Source: Pomacea canaliculata
Lineage: Eukaryota > Mollusca > Gastropoda > Architaenioglossa > Ampullariidae
Length of the DNA: 64,000 bases
Direction of reading: 5' to 3'
Assembly: GCF_003073045.1 (NCBI RefSeq)
Contig: NC_037593.1
Location: forward strand, 15,508,735 to 15,572,734
In this document: in pieces, positions 24,864 to 34,216 of the stretch
Layout of the letters: each line of letters starts with the position of its first letter
Numbering within the stretch: position 1 is the first letter of the stretch
The notes under the pieces: model-generated
Seen by the model: only the letters and a program-made list of their open reading frames with translations
Database searches by the model: none
Told to the model about the DNA's origin: nothing
Translations under genes and position numbers: made by a program

Positions 24864-25344
24864 TGGAATACAATGTTGTAATAATCATGACTACATTAAA
24901 TTTTAAAAGATGTTATTTATTACTTGATGAACAAGAATAATGTCTTGAAAGCACAGTGGTATCCACTTGATATTTACTGCTCATTCTACTCCAAATGGAA
25001 CAATCTGCTCTGAAACCATTTCTTATGGCATATGCATATAAAGAAATTTATCTTTTGTACGCCCTTTCAAGAATAAATAAATGTTGAATGTCTCTTTTTT
25101 GCGTGTAGACACTTTGTAAATGCCATGAGTTGCTCAGTAGGAGGTATGTGTGTACTAAATATTCATGATTATCATTATTATAAATGTAACTTCATTGCAC
25201 GACTACACAAACCAAAAATGCTGCATTGGGAAAAGGACGATTATTATACTCTCTCTCTCCCCTCTATTAACTTATATTTTCACTATGTCTTTTCAACAAT
25301 AATTTTAGCTTATTTTGGTGAGAAGAAAATGTAATCCGTCACTA

Positions 25345-25954
25345 ACTTCAAGTGTGTGGGGAATTCCTGATTTCGTGTACGATCTGTAGCACCGAGATGT
25401 TGCTCGGCAACCATCGTCGTATGGATTCGGTGCAACTATATGTTTTTTAATAATGTAATAAATGTGCATAGTAAAACAGAAAAAAATCATAGGATCAGAT
25501 AAAAATAATATATAGCTCATATAATAACAAAACAAAGAATGTAAATACCTGGATAGATGCCAGTTTACCGAAAATGTAAACAATGCAAGTTTTCACCCCC
25601 ACTACTTAAAATTGTTTTTCTCTCTCATCAAGATATACCTCAGTATATTTTATAATATATTTATATAAGAATATACTTATTTTTTTGCAATTATATTGTA
25701 AAAGACTAATATAGTCAATCATACATTCAGGCAATAAGTTTCGATAACAATCGCACATTCTCAACCTGGCTTTTCTACTTACCCAGCACGTTGAATAAAT
25801 ATTTTTCGGCAAAATAGTTGTATCCACGGTCATGGTCGTGGTTTGCCGGTCCTCTGGAACTAAATGCCTGGATATCTCCGAACGAAATATTAGGAATAGA
25901 CTGCAAATTTCGACAGTAATCTAAAGAGGTGTTTGACTTTTGCGTTTCAACCAT
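25345..25954 (-). CDS. N-terminal part of the transposon's second gene (SWIM/YqaJ-protein-like, tentative)
   Basis: Exon 1, 25954-25783, starts MVETQKSNTSLDYC and contains SFGDIQAF and RGYNYFAEKYLFNVLG, ending at a good donor (G then GTAAGT). Exon 2 begins at 25435 after an acceptor TATAG in matching phase 1 and reads CRATSRCYRSYTKSGIPH. The pattern 'rGY.yF.e.Y..n', then 'kcyRS..k..ipH', resembles the start of SWIM-finger/YqaJ-nuclease proteins that travel with THAP transposases. The SWIM cysteines and the nuclease core are not visible, so the gene is truncated or continues in exons I cannot see. It faces the THAP gene (convergent). Confidence 0.42.
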
Positions 25955-26038
25955 CTTCGAAATACTTGGACAGGAAGTAGCGAGACGTGCTTACGTCTGC
26001 GCATATCTTTTCCAGCACTTTATTACGAAAAGGTCCAT

Positions 26039-26183
26039 ATGATGCCACCAACGATAAAATTACTTCCCGCCCTGTCAGTTAAAGACGTTATACAGAAAAA
26101 AAATTTGCACATCACAAAGAAGAACAATTGTTTTGATCGAGATTGTTTTGATTGTAATATAAGACAAGAAGAACTGTTTGATT
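26039..26183. repeat. Right end of tandem unit 1 (block X)
   Basis: Begins ATGATGCCACCAACGATAAA and matches 29654-29775 at the end of unit 2. It marks where unit 1 resumes after the inserted transposon and where unit 2 starts. Confidence 0.85.
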
Positions 26184-26886
26184 TGCTTGTCTCCGTGTTC
26201 GTTTGTGATGAGTATGCATATGCTTGTTATTGCTGACTATTGATTAGCAATATGCGTAATGGAGAGATGCCTTTAGCTAGGATATTTCACTATTATTTTT
26301 TCTTACCTTTAGCGTAGGACGAAGATATTCAGACTTCCATTGATATAAAGGACAGCGCCAGAGTAAACCTTTCACCAGGAGAAGGAAAGACAGACAGTGG
26401 AGATTTGAATGCAATGGCTTGGTTTGAGGACCAGTGCTAGGTCATTAAAGTGATGTGTGCCTCCCTACCCGTCCTGATGGAACACAACATCTGATGGAAC
26501 ACAACATATATCTCTTTTCTCGTCACAGAGGGGTGACCGGGTGAGGTAAACGAAGAAGAGAGATGGAGAGTGAAAGAGAGAGAGAGAGAGAGAGTATAAA
26601 ACTTTATTAATTCTCCTCTTCTCTCACTCTCTAATTTTATGATGCGTATCTGCTTTCGCAAGGTCTTGCTGGAAACTTTAACCGTACAAAAACTCCCGAA
26701 GAGAAACACATTGAGACGAATAAAGTTGCTGTACATTTAGATATAATCATTTTTGCATACTGCTCGTCATCTAGTAAAGTTTATAGGAGTTTCGATATTT
26801 AAAATTTATTTTCTAAACAATGCTTTTCTCAGGGTGATTATGACTGGTAAAGAAGGCATTAAGATAATATAATTAATCCTGAACCG

Positions 26887-27061
26887 CAGGGCTTCTGCTT
26901 ACGCAAAAAATTGCGTACAGTACGCATTAAAAGTTCGGAGGACCCCTTCAATTTTCGTCAATGGGGTCCCTTTCAAATTTGGGCGAAGAACAGGGACCCC
27001 TTAAAAATCTGAAGAAGGATTCCCTGGGACCCCAAAGAATTTAGCCTTAGCAGAAGCCCTG
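26887..27061. mobile_element. hAT-type MITE, 175 bp
   Basis: Ends form inverted repeats CAGGGCTTCTGCT / AGCAGAAGCCCTG. CTGAACC occurs on both flanks (26879-26885 and 27063-27069), a 7-8 bp target duplication as hAT elements make. The sister unit has the empty site CCTGAACCTATTCG at about 19231. The interior contains imperfect GGGACCCC repeats and no coding frame. Located 3' of the second claudin-like copy. Confidence 0.85.
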
Positions 27062-27580
27062 ACTGAACCTATTCGCACGGGACTAATTTGTGTGTGTCGA
27101 CCTGTGTGTGCAGAACAGCTTTAATTTCTTTCCCTTAGCAAAGCTATATTATAACTGTAGCACTCTATCGTTTGATCTTGAAAACCTGAATCTGCTGCTG
27201 TCTCATTATAACTAAAAAAGATTATAATTAAGTGAAGTGTTCGAAGGCAGTAACAATGACTTAGTAAAACTTCGAGCGAAAATGAATGTTTATTAAGTAT
27301 CAAGATACATTACAAATATCTTAATCACGTGTAAACAACCTTTAAAATGAGGCAGTTGTAATCTGTTTTAATGCAATTATTTACAAAGCTTATGCTTCTA
27401 ATTAGTGATTAAAATAGCACCACTGGGTGTTTAAATGAGAAAAATAATTTATTTATTACTCCACATAAAAAGTTACAAAAGCAAGTAGCTTATTTTTGCT
27501 TAATGACAATTTACTGTATGGATCGAACGATTGGTGACAAATTCTGTTTAGTCTTTTGTTCAGAAACAAGGGCCTTCTTG

Positions 27581-29323
27581 TCACTTGCGTAGTCCAAATG
27601 CAAACAGCCCTGCGGCGATGACGCTGAGGACACAAGCGATAACAGAGAGGATGAAGCCATACCCATAGTTGAGATGCTTAGCAGCGTCGACTGTCTTAGC
27701 ACCAAACACAGCAAGTTCCACTACCAGGAATAAGGCTGAAAGAAGAGAAAAACATAATTGATGACGACTTTCCGGTTAAAAGGAGGTTTTTACAGATTGA
27801 TAAAATATTTTGTTTGGCACGAGTTGCTAGGGGTATGCCACAAATATAAAGAAGACAATCATTCTGTAACATATAGACCACCTAATCACAGTACTAAATA
27901 TTATTTCTAAATCATCCACTAGTTAAATTATTACATCAAAGAAATATGATGTCAAACATATGTGAAAAAATAAAGATATAATTGTAATCATTACACTCAG
28001 TAGAATATTAGTGTGCCACCATCGCAAAGACAGTCAAAGGGAAGCAACACAAGCATTAAATTGGACGAAGGGTTTCAGTATAGCCTCCCTTGTCAAGCTG
28101 TGCAACCTTACTGGGTATTTTCCCTTTAAATACATAGTTAAAAAAATTGAAAAATATAAATCTAATAATAAAAATAAAATACAAATGCGAGTCATGTGAA
28201 TAAGTTACTGTTCTGGCGTATTAATGACACATCACTAAAATGTTCTGACCTGTGGCAGCGGACGAAGCAATGCAACCGAAAGACAAGACACTGTTATCCA
28301 GGACAGCATGTGGAATTCCAAGAACCAGACTTCCGGCGATGGTCAATAGTCCCAGGATGGAGAACGCCCGACATGCCTTTAACCAGTCTAAGAAAAATCG
28401 ACCCAAGTGTATTTTAGTGAAATGCTCTTGAATTACGTTTCTATGAAAATTACATCGAATGAAATATACTCCCCCCCCCCCCACCACAAGCGCGAATTAA
28501 CACACACAAAAGCCAGTGCACAAATACAATCGTAGATGAAGACAAGAGGAAAGAAAAAATAAAAAGGACAGAATAAGAATAATTACGTGAATTCATTGCT
28601 CAGCGATGTCTTGGATCAATTTCGAAGGGAAAGAAGAACAATTTAACAAAAGATTACAAGCTAGAAATCCAAACCACACATCTTTATTTACATAACAGTC
28701 AATGAGACTAAGCTTCAGAGCCGACAAATAAGGCTTCCTTCACAAAATAATGTAAAACACAAGGAATGTTTGTCTTAGGAATTTAGACTCACTGTGCAAA
28801 GTCTTATTTCTCCAACTTTTCTCCAACTAGTTTATAGCATTTTAACTAAATTGATACAGATATTTAAACTTAAGGGAATTTTTTTTATGCAATCCAAATA
28901 TGCATTTTCTTTTTTGATACAAAATAATTTAGAAAAGAATGAAAATGTTCAACTTTCGACAATGTGATATACTTGCATGCCAAATGTCTATCATTTGTGC
29001 CAAATATTAGTCAAGAAACGGAAACAAGCTACAAATGATCACACGACTGACTGTAAATTCTGAAAGGAAGGGGAAAAAAAAGTAATATCACTTGCAGGTT
29101 GCCATCCTTTAGAAGCGATCATATTTTAGCTCGCATGCGCCTCACCTGGACCCTCGGAAAGCCTCCCACAGCTGCCAAAGATGCAAAAACGGAATAGACC
29201 CTCTTCTATACCATTGCCGACGAACCAGCCGGTTCCCGCTACAGCCACAAGCTGAAATATCAGGGCCACCCCACAACAAGCGATCGCTCCACAGACAGGA
29301 ATCTTGGGCACCTTGAAGGCCAT
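27581..29323 (-). CDS. Claudin/PMP22-like tetraspan membrane protein (tandem copy 2)
   Basis: Exons 29323-29146, 28387-28250 and 27735-27581, phase 1 throughout, 156 residues. Same architecture as its duplicate at 19743-21696: helix 1 in MAFKVPKIPVCGAIACCG, first-loop signature W...GLFRFC...C, exon 2 starting DWLKACRAFSILGLL, final helix ending FAFGLRK. Exon 2 is 138 nt, one codon shorter than every other copy in the array (the DNTRNLS region reads DNSVLS). The loops differ from the sister copy (FVGNGIEEGLF against FAHDYTENGLF; AKTVDAAKHLN against GMTNEVAEDIN) while helices are almost unchanged. Intact reading frame and consensus splice sites suggest it is functional. Confidence 0.88.
28617..28880. 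other. Unit-2-specific segment in intron 1
   Basis: About 265 bp between GTCTTGGAT and TTATGCAATCC that is absent from unit 1 (where GTCTTAGATTTTATGCAATCC is continuous). Either an insertion here or a deletion in unit 1; no clear terminal repeats. Confidence 0.6.
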
Positions 29324-29488
29324 ATTTCACTTGTTTCTTTTTTACTGTTGCACAAGATTTTGATGTACTCCGCAAACAGAAAAAAAACACACTTTGCGTC
29401 CGATATTTCAGACTTTGAATACTTTACTTGTTGAATTTTTACCCTTTTTGAAGTCAGCTTCCCCGAAGAGTGTTGCAGATGTCAGCGG

Positions 29489-29498
29489 GTCACGTGAC
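29489..29498. promoter_or_regulatory. E-box palindrome GTCACGTGAC upstream of claudin-like copy 2
   Basis: Duplicate of the site at 21861, 166 bp upstream of the start codon at 29323. Retention of the full palindrome in both copies suggests it matters for expression. Confidence 0.5.
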
Positions 29499-29653
29499 GA
29501 CATGTAGCATTGGTTATCAGCGGTTGGTTGAGGTGAATGATGAGTCTGGACACGTGATAAACGAGGAAACACTCGCTCAAAGGCTGGCCTAAAACGGTCA
29601 AAAGGCTGTAACTTTAGTTCTTCGTGTCACTTAAATTGTTCTATTGATGTTAT

Positions 29654-29775
29654 ATGATGCCACCAACGATAAAATTACTCCCCACCCTGTTACATAAACA
29701 AATATTTGCACACCATAAAGCTGAACAATGTTTTTGATTGTAATATAAGACAAGAAGAACTGTTTGATCTCTATA
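29654..29775. repeat. Block X, second copy (end of tandem unit 2)
   Basis: Matches 26039-26183 with small indels. Here it follows GATGTTAT directly, giving the empty site of the 4.0-kb transposon. Confidence 0.85.
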
Positions 29776-30519
29776 GACATGTGTATTTATGTTCTGACAT
29801 TTCTTCTTATATTACTGGTTTATGTTGATGCTCATGTTTGAATACTTGTTTCTCACAAACTTTTTATAGGCTAGCACCAACTGGTCTCCATTATCGTCTA
29901 AGCTGAAAGAAATTCTTGTATAGAAATGTTTTTCGATAGTTTCACGCTTTAAACTTTAATTTTTTTCATATTTGTTAGAAAATACCACTTTTTTGAGTAG
30001 ATGTTTGTGGTGTTAACCAATACACCGTACTAGCATTGTTTCAGTCCGATAAGACCATGTACAGGAGAATAAAGAAATATTTAGTTCATCAAGCAGACCC
30101 TTGGAAGAAAATGATACTTTTATTTCCAGAACCATCTGAAGGAGAATAAACGCTCAACGGTGGATTTCCCAATTCTCTGATTTAGTATCTCTTGTGTCTA
30201 ACACTTAAAGTGAAGTATAACCCTTTCAGGGAGGCCAGGGATTGTTACATCTGACCTACATGAAGACTCAAACGAAAAGAATGAGAGGTTTGAGGAATGT
30301 CAACAAGCTAGAGGTATCCCGTGTTTAATGCTTCGAGCAAATTCTAGCTGAAGTGCACACTATCATAGAGAGTTGTAAATTAAATAAGGGCCATCATGGC
30401 GAAAATACACGTGCACTTGTGAAGCAGGAAGAAGAAGTTTCTCGAAACAGCTTTGAGTATTCGTGTGCATTTTATACACACGGACTGTATACCCTACCCG
30501 TTCAGACTGAGTGGTTTAA

Positions 30520-31115
30520 GACTTTCTTTGTGTATCCACCGTCCACGAAGTTTTACTCTGTCAGCTTGGTCATCCTCACTTGGTTCTATAAGTCTTTCAT
30601 TGTAAATCTCATCACTTTTTCTTGCATCTCTTGGTTCCACATCCTCTCCCAAAGGAACAGGAACAACCTTGTCTACCTTGTTAATATCCGTTTTAGGAAC
30701 AAGGCAGAGGAACTGGGGAATCTTTAGTAATCAGCAGTTATGAATCCCTTAGCCTCTCTGTGATCACGTGTTTGCATTGATTTCTCACTCTTGCAGTCTG
30801 ACTGTAGGTATGCGATGGCTGTATACAGAACCAATCGTCACTGCAACTCATTCATTCCATGTGCCATTCGTTTGATAAACTCTACTGGCCGTGATGTACA
30901 TTACAATGTTGTACTAGACTCAGGTGATCTAAGACAGTCCGCCAAATGTACCTATTGTTGCTCCCTGTGTGTGTGTTGAAAAGAGAGGGAACTTATTCAC
31001 TGTCGTCAATTTGTATATGTATGTACTTATCTGTACATTGCTAGCATATGAGCAACATATATAATTGCCTTTGTTGATTAAAAAAGTTGTATTGTATTAT
31101 TGTATTATTGTAAAC
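30520..31115 (+). mobile_element. LINE 3' fragment (reverse transcriptase C terminus and tail)
   Basis: Broken frames read LVILTWFYKSFIVNLITFS and CISWFHILSQRNRNN, then, in another frame, YRTNRHCNSFIPCAIRLIN. These are the end of a non-LTR retrotransposon reverse transcriptase (the 'FYksfi...SwfgnLs..drnrL' and 'r..SFiP.AirLLN' blocks). A 3' UTR follows, ending in repeated TTGTATTA units. The same 3' UTR recurs at 61195-61315. 5'-truncated, with frame breaks. Confidence 0.65.
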
Positions 31116-32036
31116 GTTGATAGCTCGTTGTTGAATTTTTGTTCTCCAGAACTCGTGTAGTTAACTGAGTGGAAATACTCATACACAATGATGTAATTAA
31201 AAAAGTTACTAGGAGTACCTGAGTGGTGAGCTTAGTATTAAAGCTGTGAACACGTTTTATAGACGCAGCGTCTGAGGCAGGTTCGAGGAAACAAGGGTCA
31301 AGTGGGGAGGGTTATCAGTGAGAGAATGTCTCTAGGAACACGAGGAAAGGTGTGTCAGTAAAAGTGTATCAAGGAAAGGGTGTGTGAAGGACTTAGGCTG
31401 AGATTCGAACTGTCAACTTCGACTTACAATTTATAGCTTTCTTTTTTTTTATATTATCAACACCACGCCCTTCGTTGGTTCGCAATGTGATAAGAAGATT
31501 GAACGAATTGTGTGTGTGATGTATGTGTATAACTGTATATATATATATAGCTATGTATATACCTACACTTCTTCAAAGAAGTATTTAAAAACAAAACTGC
31601 TTACGCAATGCATTTTGTATATAAATGACATAAAGAAAACATAGACTTTAGCACAATAACTTTTAAATCAGTTTTAATTGTAAACAACGAAACTAAATCT
31701 GCCTCTTTGAAGGCCCTGTCTCAATTATGAAAAATTATCTTGCATTAATCAATAAAATATACAGTTCCTGTATTGCACTGCCAGGCCGTACTAACACACC
31801 ATGTCATTGAAGAATCATCACACGCAGTCTCGTATCAGCTGATGTGAATTTTTACACCAAGCCCAGGTACTTATTGAATATTCTCTATACAACGAAATGG
31901 TATTGGTGAATTTCCATTTGTGTATTCTCTCCACTTTTCTATACCTCTCAAAGTATGAACAAATAATTATTGATGTAAGGATCAAATGCATGTATATATA
32001 AGTATGTGTAATATAAGTATGTGTCATATCTTATTT
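31116..32036. other. Intergenic stretch
   Basis: AT-rich with TA/TATG runs (31530-31560, 31985-32025). No gene. From about 31950 it begins to match 33095 onward, the start of another tandem duplication. Confidence 0.4.
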
Positions 32037-32278
32037 GCTGATCAAGTCACTAATCTACAGCTCTTACTTCAGGTGATTTGAGCTTAACTTGATAACCAGA
32101 GTAATGCAATTAGTGAGGAAGATACAATACCAAAATTATAACTTTTAGTACAAAGTTAATGACCGTCAAAAACAAGTACATAATTTTTGTTTGAAAGCCG
32201 ATTGTACAGGGGGTAAAATTAGTTGATGTGGATTCTTGGCTCGGCACTTGTCAGTTAGCAGCCAGTGTCAGGTTCTGC

Positions 32279-32439
32279 TCATTCATAGAGCGACTCTCTG
32301 CCCACTCCAAACAGCACACCGGCGATTGCACTGAGGACACACGCGATGACTGAGAGGATGAAACCATATCCATACTTGGGGAAACTGAGAGAAGCCGCCT
32401 TAGCCCCAAACACGGCAAGTTCTATGATCAGGAAAATGA
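32279..32439 (-). pseudogene. Relic claudin-like copy: isolated terminal exon
   Basis: A well-preserved exon 3 (IFLIIELAVFGAKAASLSF, then YGYGFILSVIACVLSAIAG, ending RESLYE) with a good acceptor (TTGCAG) and phase 1. Exons 1 and 2 are missing: only 70 bp upstream, sequence already matches the promoter region of the neighbouring gene (32510-32980 against 36970-37340). The 3' flank also matches that of the neighbour (32037-32278 against 33953-34216). So this is a tandem copy with an internal deletion of about 2.5 kb. Because phases are compatible, it could in principle serve as an alternative last exon for the gene starting at 36932, but that would skip the neighbour's own terminal exon. Confidence 0.75.
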
Positions 32440-32509
32440 CTGCAACAAAAATCAGCAATGATAAACGTTTCTACGGTTAACGAGCTTACATTTTTATAAC
32501 ACAGAGCGA

Positions 32510-32980
32510 GCACAAGTTTTGTAAATGTTTGCCTTTCGGCTTGTCAGGATAACAGTAGTGCTCCACTTTAACTATTTGTATTGTTGCACATCCATCTAAG
32601 CGAAATCCCTTCAGTTCTTCTAACCTGATCACAAAATAAACTTTGGAGTCCACCGGGGTTAAAGCACAGCAAAGAATGACAATGGCTGCATGTTATGAAG
32701 AGCTGGCACATCACAAAACGTGTCCTTGCCAAGAAACGCCGAGAAACATCATCTATATTCATATATCCTGTTTATTTTTCATACCGCCATCGTTGACTGG
32801 GTTCGACGTGATATAGCCTGAGGCACGTGGTCAAGCTCGAGCAACCAACCGTCGTTGATTGGGTGAATCTATGAAGTGTCACCTGTGTCACCCGTGCAAA
32901 ACTGTCTTTTACCCGGATTGAGCGTTGAGGTAAACAGCCGTGACGTCACGGGTATGACTAGATTAGAAAGAACCGAAACA
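32510..32980 (-). promoter_or_regulatory. Duplicated claudin-like promoter region with CRE palindrome (relic copy)
   Basis: Shares long blocks with the upstream region of the gene at 34217-36932 (for example CAAAGAATGACAATGGCTG and AACGTGTC...AGAAACGCC). Carries TGACGTCA, a full CREB/ATF site, at 32941-32948 within CCGTGACGTCACGG. A very similar block occurs at 63803-63880. Confidence 0.55.
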
Positions 32981-34216
32981 GGGTGGATGTCTATGTACTT
33001 ATGCACAAATAAAGCTCTCTTCACTTTGAAAAGTCTTTGATTATTCACTGTAGTATGAACACTGCGAGGCCTTATGTAGGTGGCACCGAGTTGAACCGGA
33101 TGAACAAATAATTATCGATGGCAGTGTCAAATGTGTATATGTACATGTGTGTATATATTCGCGCGTGTGCTTCTGCGTGCTCTGCTTAGGTTTGAATATG
33201 TGATACATACTCTGTGGTTAATCTCCTGGACAGAGGTGTGCGGCAATTGGCTCTGAACAATATACTTGTGCTTATTTTAGTAAAAGAAGGAGAAAGATTT
33301 CTTATATATATTTCACTGATGTTTTGTACCATGTTGTCAGATGTACAATACAGCAGATGTCGCTAGCTTTTGTTTTCTTGGTTAATAAGGAATAAGTCTG
33401 ATGAAAGGGGACAAGTGTTTCTCAGGGTACTGTTGGAATGTTCAAAGTTTTACTGCCCCTTAATCAATATATTTATTTTTCAATGAATATCATTCGGTCC
33501 CAGTTCTGCCTGGTCCAATTTTTTTTTTTCACTTTTTACGCCCGGGCATAAGTTGACAACGAGTTACAGATGCTCACCCAAACACACGCACGCACGCTAG
33601 CACGAAGATAAAACCATTTGAAGTTGGCTTTATTTTGATGACGAGTATTTATTATGTGTTCTTTGTTGGCTCTTTAAACAAAAAGTGCAAATAATGCTTC
33701 ATCATGCTACTTATCGTCATAGATGTGAATGATTGCTTAAATGGTGGAGTGGATGTAGAGCACCAAACTCTACCCTTTGTATGTTTGCAATAGAAGCCTC
33801 TACTAGTGAAGGAAGGCACAAAAAGATAGTCACACAATAAAAATCTCGATTCAAATAAAGCGTGCTCGAGTGGGTGTTTTGTGTGTGAGAGAGAGTGAAA
33901 GAGAGAGAAAGGGACAGTGACAAAGCTTAACAATTTACTAAAATATTAATGCCTGACCAAGTCTCTAGTCTACAGTTCTAACTGAAGAGGACTTGAGTTT
34001 GATTTGATAACTAGAGTGATGCAATTTTTTTACTTAAACCCTCATGCGAGGAAAACACAATAGCAAAAATAGTATTTTAGTACAAAATTAATGACCATCA
34101 AAAACAAATATATAATTTTGTTTGAAACACGATTGTACATGGGGTAAAATTAGTTTATGTGGAGTCTTGGCTAAAGTTCTGGCATTTGTCAGTCAGCAGC
34201 CAGTGTCAGGTTCCAC
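32981..34216. other. Intergenic stretch between relic and next gene
   Basis: No gene. A LINE-like or simple-repeat signal is limited to GA runs near 33880-33910. 33953-34216 is the duplicated 3' flank of the claudin-like gene. Confidence 0.4.

Larger units (their letters stand above)
22031..26036. mobile_element. 4.0-kb DNA transposon with THAP gene and convergent second gene (ISL2EU-like)
   Basis: This block separates the end of tandem unit 1 (…GATGTTAT at 22030) from its continuation (ATGATGCCACC at 26039). In unit 2 the same two ends touch directly (29646-29664), so this is a clean insertion with a 2-bp AT target duplication (22029-22030, 26037-26038). It carries a + strand THAP-domain gene and a - strand gene starting near the other end, both with ETS-like ACTTCC motifs upstream. 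A THAP transposase paired with a second gene and an AT target site is the pattern I recall for ISL2EU elements. No DDE domain is visible and long terminal inverted repeats are not obvious, so it is probably an internally deleted copy. Confidence 0.7.
26184..29653. repeat. Tandem duplication unit 2
   Basis: Direct-orientation copy of 18119-22030. It lacks the mariner-type MITE and the 4.0-kb transposon, and gains a hAT-type MITE (26887-27061) and about 265 bp at 28617-28880. Confidence 0.9.
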
